Shown here piece after piece: positions 13,267-25,400 of a stretch of DNA of 64,000 nucleotides. The DNA lies in assembly GCA_029948255.1 (NCBI GenBank), contig JALIZF010001536.1, positions 248,001-312,000 of the forward strand, written 5' to 3'. The DNA comes from Telmatactis stephensoni. Its lineage: Eukaryota; Cnidaria; Anthozoa; Actiniaria; Isophelliidae. The notes below the pieces were generated by a model. That model had not been told where the DNA came from. It saw only the letters and a program-made list of their open reading frames with translations, and did no database searches. Made by a program: the position numbers and the translations under genes. Positions within the stretch are counted from its first letter, which is position 1, and every line of letters starts with the position of its first letter.

Positions 13267-13697
13267 GATGAATATATGAATGATTGGATCCATGGACATA
13301 AATAATAGAATCAGAAATCTCTTTGAACAAATTAAAAAGTACTAAAAAGTGAATGAATGAACAAATGAATAACTATTGGATAAATAGCTTGATGAATGAG
13401 TTAAAATAAAATAAACAAATGAATAACTAACTAAAAATGAATACTCGTGATATCATGGTTGGAATTGCTGTGGTGAAATGAATGACAAGCCTGTGACGTG
13501 TTTCCATCATGCTTGCGCATGCGTCATGATGGTAGTACTCAATTTCTTTGTTTGAAGCTTAATGTCTGAAAGAAATAGGTTGTGTTAATGCAAATGATAA
13601 AGAACAATAAACGTAAACAAAACTAAAACAAAAATATGAACATATAAAATGAGATTGATGAATGATAAAACTCAACGAATAAACTTTTATAGACACA

Positions 13698-13871
13698 AAG
13701 AAGAAGAAGAAGAAGAAGAAGAAGAAGAAGAAGAAGAAGAAGAAGAAGAAGAAGAAGAAGAAGAAGAAGAAGAAGAAGAAGAAGAAGAAGAAGAAGAAGA
13801 AGAAGAAGAAGAAGAAGAAGAAGAAGAAGAAGAAGAAGAAGAAGAAGAAGAAGAAGAAGAAGAAGAAGAAG
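13698..13871. repeat. (GAA)n microsatellite, about 58 units
   Basis: An uninterrupted pure purine/pyrimidine trinucleotide array. It generates spurious poly-E, poly-F and poly-L open frames. Confidence 0.98.
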
Positions 13872-14229
13872 CAACTAAGATTCAAATAGCGTCCTAAAGT
13901 GACCGTCCAGATATATCACTTCGTTGCATTGTTCACTTCAAATTGGGAGGAAATCAAGTTAAAGATGGAAAATACTGATAAAAAACCAAGCTTTTAAATT
14001 TGTCCTCGATATCAATATGTTTGAATGAAACTAATAAATGTTGTTAGCCAAGCTTGAGAATGGAAATACAGCCTTAAACGTGTCCAGCGGCAAAAGCAGT
14101 AGAAACAAAAAATATAAATCCCAAAGATTTAGCTTGACAATGACATGGACAGTTTACATTGACGATTTTGTCACGTGAATTGAAGGGCCATTCTATAACG
14201 GCAATTTCAAAGCTCCACTAAATCTGCTA

Positions 14230-14560
14230 TGTCACTATTGAAAAGACATTACTGAGTCTGTGTATGTTGCTTGTGCTTATGCTTATGTCACTAGTGAAAA
14301 GACAAGCACTACTAATGAGCAGTGCATAACTGAGTCTGTGTAATGTTGCTTGTGCTTATACTCATTTCACTAGTGACGAAACAAGCACTGCTAATGAGCA
14401 GTACGTTACTGAGTCTGTGTATGTTGCTTAATGCCTATGCTTATGTCTCTATTGAAAAGCCGAGCACTGCTAATAAGCAGTACATTACTGAGTCTCTACA
14501 TGTTGCTTATGCATATGTCACCATTGAAAAGACAGGCATTACTAAGTCTGCTACTGATGT
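14230..14560. repeat. 79-bp tandem array (about 4 units) related to the Harbinger MITE interior
   Basis: The motif TTACTGAGTCTGTGTATGTT restarts at about 14247, 14326, 14404 and 14483, a period of 78-79 bases. Each unit contains GCACTGCTAATGAGCAGT-like sequence also found inside the MITE at 8912-9065. A GGGCC at about 14187 may mark the original element's left end. Confidence 0.8.
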
Positions 14561-15167
14561 CGGTTGTAAAAACCAGGGCTTAAATTAATGCGCTATTTGG
14601 GGTTGCATTAAAACCACCATTGAAACTGCCGCTCAAATCACGTGACAAAATGGTCTAAGTAAACAGGCTTTGGGTAGTTTGGTGACAAGTGTTTCATCTT
14701 AGAGGATATGACACCACCGCTGACTGGTAATGACCGTCTGCACAGCCACATCGGTCTGAAAGCCAAACATATAAGAAGACGAGTAAATAAGCTGTGATTT
14801 TTAAAGGAAATCAAATTCAAAAAATGGTGTGCCAAAATAAGAGAGGTTCTAAGGTAATACGAAAAACATAACTGGATAGTTGTTTTTCCAGATATGGGAT
14901 ATATTTTAAACAATTTTTTACAACATTTGAATTATTACCAAATATGGAACTTTCTCACAATTATGGAGGTTTAATACCATGCAGAAGCAAATACAATCAT
15001 CAGTACTTAACTCGCGAGAATTTTTTACAACTTGTAAAAGTAGTAAAGTAGTTGAGTAGTTGTTTGTACTCTTAACCTTCAAAATGAAATATATCCACAA
15101 ACACCGGATTGCTTAACTTCAATTTCTGTTGCGAGGGGCGGTTGATAGGTTGATAGGTTAATTAACA

Positions 15168-15266
15168 AGTAGACCTCTCGGCCTCATGGACTACGAGTCA
15201 ATAGCCGATTAGGCTGAAGGCCGATTGGGCTAGTGACTCGTAGTTCATGAGGCCGATTGGTCTAAT
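15168..15266. repeat. Foldback repeat, about 35-bp arms
   Basis: Arms around TAGACCTCTCGGCCTCATGG and its imperfect complement near the right end enclose a short centre with GCCGATTAGGC and GCCGATTGGGC. No flanking duplication was recognised. Confidence 0.7.
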
Positions 15267-16424
15267 TAAAGGGATGTAAATTCTCGATAAAATATCCTGA
15301 GAAATTGCTGCAAAACACAGTTCAGCGTGTTTATCTGCCATATATTTAACGCTACAAGTAGGCTATATCACGTGCACAAATTATACCTCTAGCAGGGTAG
15401 CCAATCAGAATGCAGGATGTGTAATAGACGTCGTTAGTAGGTTTATACTTAATTTGAATTCCTATTCACTTTGGTAAGCTTCAGGTCAAGGCTCATGTGG
15501 GCTAATGCAATTTGTAACTTGATAAACGGTTTCCACTTTTGTACTGTTCAACTTGTCCATAGTTTCCTGCGGCATATTTACGATTTCCTCAATTTTTCTG
15601 ATTTACTTTGCTTCTGTACGCTGTTGAAACGTCTATAAGCACAGCAATGAAGATTTATTGATCAATGATTTTACAACTAAAAAATCGCAAGACTTTTCAA
15701 TATAAATTACAAAACTGCAGAAATACCATTTAGCCGAGTCCACCGCTTGAGCCTCGATCTCATGCTTACTACAGTGAAAACGAATATATTGCCTAATAAA
15801 TCAAGAAGAAATGTAATGGAACCTAATTTGCACCAGCGTTTTTTTGGTTGTTTGTTGGTTGGTTGGGTTGATAAGTTGTTTGGTTTGTTGGTTTTTCTCC
15901 TTTTTTAATTCGATCTTAATGTAGTTCTATACTACAAATATGAGTCCTAATAACTGCACATACGTAAACCAAAAAACCTGATTATGAAATGTTCTAATTT
16001 TACAAACTACAAATTACCATATACAGCATACAGTTGTATTTACAGGTGGCAAAAAGTATTAAAAAAACTATTCCTATGTATCTTCGTTTAGTGTATTTAC
16101 AGCGGAACTATTTAGCCATTACATGTTGTGGTCTTAAATGCTCTTACCTAGCAATACGCTCTGTAGAAAGCTTTTCTTTCAATTAAAATTACACGCATTT
16201 TAATTGCTGGCTTTCAAAAATTCCCTGAGAATGAAAAGTTAAAGGACCGGGAGCCATTTTGGATGATGAACAACAAACGACACGAACGAGAAACCTTTTG
16301 TCGAAGTTCATCCAAGATGGCTGCATGTAACCCAGCAATAGGATACTGAGGAGACTGGAAACTAGTAAACAACAAAGATACGGTAACATGCGTTTCCAAA
16401 GTCTCTAGAAATCCCTAGAAGTCT

Positions 16425-19400
16425 CTAGAACACTGGCCACTCAAAATCACCTACTTTTTCCGAGATCGCATCTGATGTTGCCAAGGAACTATCGGAATGT
16501 TTACGCATGAGCAGTAGAGCCTGGTAGGCCAATTTCTTCAAGTCGGCCCTGGTAAAACCACGCGGGTATTCACATTCTCCAAGCCACGTGTCTGCTTTTC
16601 GCGCTAAAAGAAACCATTCATCTTGGGTGATACTGTGATAACGACAAAGCCAGGCCAGTCCTAACGCAGTTGCCCAGATCTGGGTGCTGTGTGGAAGAAT
16701 GGTAACGAGAAGATATAAGTTAAATTTTCGGATCTTTGCACGGTCACTAGTCCAGTCCCAGACTCCCTTTCTTGCCGCTCCTGGACTCGCGGAGAAAGAG
16801 AGTCCAGTATAACTTGCATGCGCATGTGCAAAATGAGCCAATCAATTGATTAATTAGTATTTTGCGAGCTTGCAATATGCAAATGTCAGTGTTTGGTAGC
16901 AGTGGTAGTGATGCGTATCGAAAAATTCACAAATACGTCTTTCACAACTGTCCATCCGTAAATGGCCTGTAACTGCTCAAACTTTGGTAAAAGATTATAG
17001 TTGGTTTTTCCAAGTGCATAGCTCACTGAATCAACAAATGGCTTTCCGAAATGAGACTGATATCGTGTATACAAAACACTTTCTTCTTCAGCCATCTTGA
17101 ATCATTAGATGACTTTAGGATTTGTAACCACGCGATCACCACATGAATGTGGTGATCGCGTGGTCACTAAACTGCCATGCGCATGCAAGTTATACTGGAC
17201 TCTCTTTCTCCGCGAGTCCTGGAGCGTCAAGAAAGAGAGTCTGGGACTGGACTACACGGTCACGTGAAGGTAGCCATGATGGACGTCAAGAATATTAAAA
17301 TCATTTCACATTAGAAAGAATCTCAATAAATTAAACAGATTCTTTTGTTCTGACATCTAACATGGCGGCTGTCACGTAATCGTGCCAAGTCTCTATTTCG
17401 TTGTTAGAGCAGAAACCGTAAAACTGTTTAAAGAATTAATTCATCAAACTAAATACCAGCCAAAAAACGGCCCGAAACCGAATTACCACAAATCCGTAAA
17501 TGCTCCATCCAAAACAGTTTTACTGACATAAAACCTTATTGATCAAGTATACTACAATTCTAAAACTCCAATATCGTTTTATTTTAGTAATAAAGATAGA
17601 GTGGTTTTCGTATGACTGGGAAACAGTACGGTCACCGCACGGTACGGTTACGACACAGTTACGGCAGAATTTTTGAAAGTTTTTATAGAAATTACGGTAC
17701 TGACACGGTCACGGTATGGACCGTACCGTTTCCCACTCATATGAAAACCGCTCTAATCATACCGTTATAATTAAACAAATGTAAATATTGAATTTACCCA
17801 TAGTCACATTGAAAGTTCTTCATAATCTCCTTCAATTCATCAGAAACAAACGTGCACACAGTACTATCGGCCAGCGGCGATGCCTGTTGAATGCTATACA
17901 AAGGTAGCCCAAGGCAATCTGCAAACCTTTCATTCAACTCCCAATAGCCGGTCCTTGACTGTAGCTTTGCGAGATCGACATAAGGCTGGTAATCCTTGAC
18001 TGGTTTGGGTAACACTGGTGAGATACGTCCAGAAAGTTGAGAAGCTATGGCCGTTGTTGTCCCTGTTGAACGCTTCTCCCCGACGACGTAACGACTTGAA
18101 AGAGGAGGGACATGACGACCAGCTAAGAAGTTAGACGAAATACAAGATTTTAGCGTCCATGGTACAGTCGAAACTCTACACCACGGGATTAAATCTAAAG
18201 TATTTGCTTTTTTCATTTATGTACTTACCTTTCTAGGGACTGATATAGCCCTGATAATAATTTGGAGAGCTATTCATCCACATTGCAGCCTAATTGTTGA
18301 ATTCATATTAGAGACGGGAAACACTTCTCGGACGAGATTTCAATGCACAAAAATCTTTATAAACAGAAGTCGCGATTTCCTCGTCTAATGGGAATTTCGG
18401 ACGGTTTTTCATCTAAGACGAGTTATCCGTCCAACTTTCTCGTCGTTTTTGGCCGGGAAAATAGGACGAGTTTCCTGTAAGACGAGTTTCCCTCCCTAAT
18501 ATGAATTTAGGTACTGGTTGAAATACAGATGCAACTCAAAGTGGTGGTCGGGTTGACAGCCAGCAAATGGCGCACTATGCTGCCGCCATTCAACCCATGT
18601 CTGACCACGGGGCACATGCAGCTGTTTGTTTTAGAGAGGACAACCGGATTACCTGGAGAAAAGCCCTCGTGTGGCAACCAACTAACTCGACTCACATGAG
18701 TTCCAGCCGCCCGAACCGGCACTCGAATCAGGACAAAAATGGTCAAAGGCGGGCGATGAACACTACGCCACCCTTACCACCCTTGCCACCCTTGCCACCC
18801 CTGCCACCCCTGCCACCCTTTCCACCCTTTCCATCCTTTCCACCCTAAGTGGTGTATTTCCTCTTACCGTAGTTAGTTTTATGATGTGGTGAATTATTTC
18901 CACTTTTAATAGGACTACTGTCAGAACTCTCAATAGTCGGTGATCGATCAAGACGATACAGCTCAGCAGGCTCCTCGCCATCTCCCATGTTCTCTGCCGT
19001 CTCTGACTCCAATGATTCCTGGTCACTACCCTCAGGGGAGGGGAGTCGTCGTCCAAGACCCGTCGTAAATCCTCCCTTTCGCTTCAAGGTGAGAACTTTT
19101 CGTTTTCTGTAAACAAAACGTACAAAAAATCAAAGGTGATTAAGGAAAACAAAGGAACAATTTTGATCAAAATTGATCACGGCTTTAAGGTTAAGAGGCG
19201 GCAGGAGTGGATTTAGGGGAACAGAGGTTTATGCAAGGAGTGCGCACCTCACCCTTAGTCGACTTTGGACCCTTTTATGCTCCATACTTTCACAAAATAT
19301 CCTCGGATATCCTCTGGACAACTTACGATTTCTATAACTTGCATCCCCTCCATGAGAATAACCCTGGATCCACCCCTGAGCGGTGCCGCTCAATACACAG

Positions 19401-22400
19401 TAGACTGTATTTTCCGTAAGAACTGGTATAAGAGCTCAGGTGGGCCCTTACTTACACCGAATCACTGGAAACTGAATTGAAACTCTTACACTGCATTAAA
19501 AGATTATATAAAGATCCAGTAAATTGCTGTCTACTAGTCAAGGAACTTTTACATGGTTTTTACATAGTTTTTACATGATTAATTGATTTGGCAATTTACA
19601 TGCTTTCCTGAAAAATACATGTTCTTTACATTAGTTGTGGTAAAAATAAGTCCGATAATTTCCGTTGATTTTACTTGATAATAACATACATCAGATAAAT
19701 TTACACACCATGTAAAAGTACATTTGTAAATACCAATTTACTGGATCTTTACATGTTTTTTACATGATATTTTACATGCATACTGCGTACAGAAATTTCC
19801 TTACTTTTCAGTCTCAGCATCTTCTTTGCTGGCAAACTGCAACGCACTCAAAATTTCATCCTCATAGCAGTATTGATCAATTGAAGTGAACGCCGTGAGC
19901 CTGCAATGTATTTTACCCTGACCAGTTATCATTCCAATCTTTCGCATGATCTCTTCTTCGTTTCCTTCAGATATTTGAAATTCCCGGATGAGCGAGCGTG
20001 CCAGGAGTTGATGTATTGTTGGTCGCTTTGTAGAGCCACCACTACGACTGATGGGAAATGGAATTATCTGAAGGAAAATGTACATTGGAATTGATGAAAA
20101 ACTTCTTATATTTCGTCTATAATTTAGTTCAAACTTGAATCAAATCATTTTCACTTGTGGTGTTATCGATAAACATCGCAATGCGCACGTTCAGTAAATT
20201 GTTACCGCTTCGCGCATTTTCGTGCCAAAATGTGGATTTAAAAGAAGGAAACGTTAAACGTCAGTATATAAATTATATTCAGACAATGGTACTAACAAAA
20301 TGAAATGATTAAATTTGACAATTTAACTAACTGATATTAGCCGATAATTCATGAAATTCTGCTTTCTAGCCGATTAGTTCGGTAATAGCAAACATGCACG
20401 CGACCTCGTACGCGTAGACCAGTCACAAGATAGCTTACCAGAATCTTGCAGGCTTTATTCGTATTGGTCCAAAATAACAATGACAAGACCGTAGCCGTGA
20501 TATAAGGGAAAGCATTTGTAACCGGAACCGTTCACAGCTTGAAACAAGCCTTCCTGGCGACGCCCCAGGCATTAAAAAACACTAATGCCTGCTTACCTGC
20601 TCAACTTCTTCGTCCCCAACGAACCCTTTAATCCCAGCAGCTGCAAAGGTTTTAGGTACACCAATCTTCGTCATTAAATCACTGTTTTTAAATATGTGAA
20701 ACTTCTTTTCCTCGAAGTCTTCGCTAGGTTCCAAATCGGAAGCCGCTTCTTCTGTACTGGAAGTCGTTTCTTCTGTATGGAGAGGAGTATGAGTGTCGTT
20801 CAATTTAGTATTGTTATTAACTAATTCGTCCTCGAAGGGTTTATCACTGTCGTCCATTGAAAAGCCCACACCGCTGTCTCTCTCGTAGTACCGTGTTGCC
20901 TGCTGGCGAGCGGACTCTTGATCTGGGCATGCGTCCTTGTGACACTTGCGCTTTATTTCAGGATCAATCTCGGTATTATTATCGGCATTGCTTTTTTCAC
21001 TGGGACTATTTCGCGAGACAAATTTCTGTCTCCGATAACGGCTATCGTTGACGGATGTTGTGAGTAAATGTTCACCACTATTCACTGGTAAGGTTTCTGC
21101 TGCCTTCTCATTTTTGCTACAATCAATGTAGTCCATTTCCTCACCAAAATTTTCCAACCCATGAAAAAAGTTCCCAAAGGCGATGTTATGTACAATATCA
21201 TCCTTCCTAAATGGGCTTTTCGGCACCCAGTGTGATCGATCTTCCGTCGTATCCTCGTCGTGGATTTCCGACGTTTCCAGTTCTATCGAATGACAGAAAA
21301 CTTCGTCATGATAGGCGCCGAGATTTCCTTCGTTGGCAAGTCGTTCTTGTTCGTCGATCTCCAGCAAAAGCTGTTCCTCCGGTAAATACTCCATGTCATC
21401 ATCAAACCAGAACACTTTCACTGAATTATTAGAAAAGGAACGCATGGTGCGGTCCATATGACGTCTGTGTGGGGTTCTTGGGGAGTCTTTGTCTTCCTCT
21501 ATTGGACGGTTTACGATTCCATAAAGTACCAGTCTCTCGCCGTCAAAAACAAACGGGAGTTTACTGGGCGATTGGATGATGTCATATCCATCTGGGAGGT
21601 GCCAACTGACTTCAATATCTGTGAACGCGGGCCTTAGTGCTTCATTTAAGGCTTCCATAACCTAATTAACATAGAAAATAATATATGAAGAACAAGAAAC
21701 TCGATCACTTGGAACCTCTGCTTAACGGACTCTGGTTATATTACTATAGAGAGTTACTGTGGAGCTTACCTTTGGAGGTATTCTATCATCATCAGTAATA
21801 AACCACGACCGTCCTGTACTTGGTCCTGCTACTCCTTGAACAAGGTGGGGACAGGCCTCTGGACCAATACCAAATGTAAAGAACCTAGTAAATAGTTAAT
21901 AATACGTAAAGATTATAATAACTGATTATTTAAGAGTCCAATGTCTTCTACAGTTTTCACACAAATTGGGAGACTGTGTTCTCGCACGGTACCATTACAT
22001 CCTAATATTCTTATGTGCTCACAACTCTCCACCTACTATTGGTTTCTATATACATGTACTGAGGGAGGAAAACTGGAGGACCCGCAGAAAACCCTGGCCT
22101 CCAAACAAGAGAGAGTACGGACTGAATCGAATCCCGGAATCGAACCTGGATTAACAGAGGTGACAGACCGGCGCTCTCACCGCTATAGACCAGGCTTGCT
22201 TGAAATTATCCGTTTTTAAACTAGAAGACGAGCAAGTTGTCCAGACAGACAAATTAATTGTCACGATGTGAATTAAAACGACACAGACTCAACACGGACG
22301 CACTGTGTGACGCAAACGTCGTCTGACTTTGTATGTCTATTTGATCATCTTTTGATCATCTGTTGAGAAGACCTTCCGATCGTCAGAACGGACAAATTGT

Positions 22401-25400
22401 TTAAAAACGACTCCATGCATGCACACTAGTCGAACAAATTATTGTATAAATGCTCGACGGAGAATAGCACTAGTATGACGGCAGTAGATATGAAACCGAT
22501 CCCATCACACGTCATCGCGCGCTCAGGTTATATTCCAAAATGTTCATTCTTTTGCAGAGAAAAAACTCATTTTTTCACATACTTTTTTCATGTATATTAT
22601 TAATAGGAAATAATATGGCTTTCTTGTGCAATTTGGAATCAATTCGAAGTCGGGGGATTTCAAAAAGCTCAAGTTGCAATTTTGAACTCTTTGAAACCCA
22701 GGACATTGAATTTATTTTAAAAATGACTTCAGCGAGGGGGCGTTAATTTATTGCAGGCAGACGTTTCTCTCACCATTTCACTCAATATTTTACAAGTCAA
22801 AAAATAAATAAATAAAAATAACAAGTGACGAGATAAAGAAGCAAAGAATCTTTACAGACAGTGTATACAATTTCGATCTTTTCATGGTTTTCCACGAAAA
22901 CATTTTCGTGGATTATATTCTCAGCATCAGATGCTACGCCTTCATAGAAATAGTTACCTGTATACGGTACTTATGGTGCTTCTCTGGTTCTATATAATAC
23001 AGGTGAACAGGAGGGGTATTTATAAGATGGGTCGTTTATCTTATTAGAGAGGGGGGGTTATATCAATTATTTAGGTATTTTGGGGGGCGTTTACTGGGAG
23101 TAGGCGTTTATTTGATAGTATAGGCGTCTATTAGTATAAATATGGCAGCTGCAGCTGGCTAGTACTAGACAGATTTTGTAATTCCGTTGCTTCAGGCGTA
23201 GTGTAGCTCTGCCTACGTTGTATTTTGTGTCTTTAGTATGAAAAAAAAACAAGACGATGGCTTTTATCCTTTAAGCTCGCCGCACACGTTGAGAAACTGT
23301 GTGATGAAACTGCCACGCGAGGCACTTAGCTCAGACGATTTCTCGCCGCAGACGTTGCATCTTTGGCTACGCGAGGCCAAAAATATCAAACAAAAAAGAG
23401 CACAAGGTGAGAAAAGTACCTCGCATGGCAGTTTCTCATTGTGTGCGGCGGACTTTACGAGTCCAAACATTTAATTTGTTTTTGCACAACGACAACAGTC
23501 GCATAAAAATCGCTTCATGAATGAAAACTCTCATAACTCTGTTTTCATATCTGGCGGATGCAAATTATCGGAAACTTTTATGGACTTAGCTAGCTCAAAT
23601 TTATATACAGTCATTGCTTTTAACATAGAAAGTATTATCTAAGAATATGTTATCGTGTTTTTATCGCTGTTTTTGTAGCCCTACTTATCGTCACCGCAAA
23701 AGAGCTGAAGTGTACTAGACATCCTGTCCGTTATCTTTTGTCTAGCGCTCTTAGCTCAAAACAATCGTATTTTGGCGACATAATACAATAAAAAAAAAGA
23801 GAATGAAATACAAAGAAACACAAGGTTTTGTTTGGCCTGTAATGAAGTAAACACAATACAAAACAAGTTCGACCAAGCGAAAAAAAAATGTTCCAAAATG
23901 ACAAGAAAAAGAAAATATAGTTGAAATACAACTGTTTTGTGATGTCCGCAGTAAGCAAACGGCAACTCCTCCTGTTTTTAAAAAAGTACATTTTATACCC
24001 CCAGCAGATAACTTAAACTTATTTCAGTATCCGTAGGCCTAGAAGTGGGATTATCTAATACGAGTGAAGAATCGAAACTGACTGTTTTAGATATGAACTT
24101 CCATGCTAATTCGAAGATAAAAATCATCGTATTTGCGTGTACGGAGGTGTGTAACAGTTAGAGCTTTTCCTCCCGAGTTTTTTTGCTTAATTTACCTCAA
24201 ATTTAGTCGTATATACACTGATAGAAATTTAAAGTATATATTTCAGAATAAGCAGAGTATACATTAGTACTTCAGATCGTTTTATTTGTATCTAGTGAAC
24301 TAATACGATTAAAAACAGTAGAATTCCGGTCGCTTTTACTTGCAAAGCATAAGTTAAGCCCTCCTGATTGGAATTAATGAAAAGAGTACCGTATCCGAGT
24401 TTTCTTCGCGACGACAAATTGTTTTTACAATCAATTCCAGGCATGAATAACCCAGTAGTGATTTTTCATTATATTGAAGAAATCATCTTGAATTTAAAGA
24501 GCAAGTCTTTTCCCTATCAAGGATGTGTCGTTACTGCTTTGATATCCGATGCAAATTTGAAGGCAAAGTTGAAAATAGCCATAGCTATGAAAAAAAACAC
24601 CTTTCTATAAAGGAAATTTGGCACATTTTAAGTATGTAATCATTAAATATATATTTGAAACATTTTACGTTAATATTTTTACTCCTTACGCCTACAATTA
24701 TAATTTCCGAAACGCATAATTTCTATAACGTATAATTTCTGAAACGCAATAACAATAAATTTTATTGAAAAGATGATTTCAATATCTGTATTAATAAAAG
24801 ACAAGAATCAGACTGGAGTTGTCATAATGAATGGATTCTCTCCGTGATAATTGACCCCGTGCTCAATGAATTTGAAAAGAAATTCACAGTTGCAAATTAT
24901 GACGCTTGGCGAGTCCATATACACCTGTCACTAGTGTATATACACCGATAGACACGACATGACATTTATTTCTTGCCAATAAACTTAGAAAATGAACTTT
25001 ATTTACTCTAAGGATTTTTCGATATCTTGAAATTGACTGGGTTTATTTGTTAATGCATCATTTCGATATTAATCGGTTAATATTTTTGATTCATAATACT
25101 GAACTTCGATTTCCAATTGTGGTTATCAGTTTTTTGCCGTAGTATTTTACGAATTCATTTTCAGAGAAATAAAAATTTGCTTACCTGCATGTATGGGAAT
25201 ATTTTCTGACGAGATCCACTACATCAAGTGTATTAGATACTCCGCCATCGGTGAGAAGAAATATTATTCGTGGTCTTCCACGCTTACTTGGCTGATCAAA
25301 GATAAACTCTAATGGAAGGACTAGATTGGTTCCTCCAAGGTCTGCTCGCATTTTGTTCACATAACTCATTGCTTTTTCCAAGTTTTCATCGTTATATTCT

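Larger units (their letters stand above)
9913..16424. other. Intergenic block between two convergent genes
   Basis: This is 6.5 kb between the 3' ends of the RING-CH gene (+) and the VWA5B1-like gene (-). No coding exon was recognised. It holds the elements listed at 10178, 12885, 13698, 14230 and 15168, a poly(G) run near 10860-10874, and an ATTT run near 12330-12351. The sequence around CATCCAAGATGGCTGC near 11660 recurs near 16311, so part of that is repeat-derived. Confidence 0.6.
16748..17254. mobile_element. 507-bp TIR element with 9-bp duplication, carrying a short ORF
   Basis: The ends TAGTCCAGTCCCAGACTC and their complement form inverted repeats of about 80 bp that continue to GCATGCGCATG. 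The perfect 9-bp direct repeat CACGGTCAC flanks it (16739-16747 and 17255-17263). It lies in the last intron of the VWA5B1-like gene, 62 bases upstream of the final exon acceptor. Long TIRs plus a 9-bp duplication suggest a Mutator-like element. It does not share end sequence with the MITE family at 8371/59155. Confidence 0.85.
21885..25184. other. First intron of the VWA5B1-like gene
   Basis: This 3.3 kb intron contains the SINE at 22055 and the inverted-repeat element at 23276. Otherwise I see only AT-rich unique-looking sequence with no exon I can support. Confidence 0.6.

Noticed and set aside
13559..13897. Long poly-F, poly-L and poly-E open frames
   Set aside because: Products of the (GAA)n array in three frames.
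18567..18848. 93-codon proline-rich plus-strand frame
   Set aside because: Antisense to the VWA5B1 G-rich intronic repeat, which supplies the PLPPLPP run.
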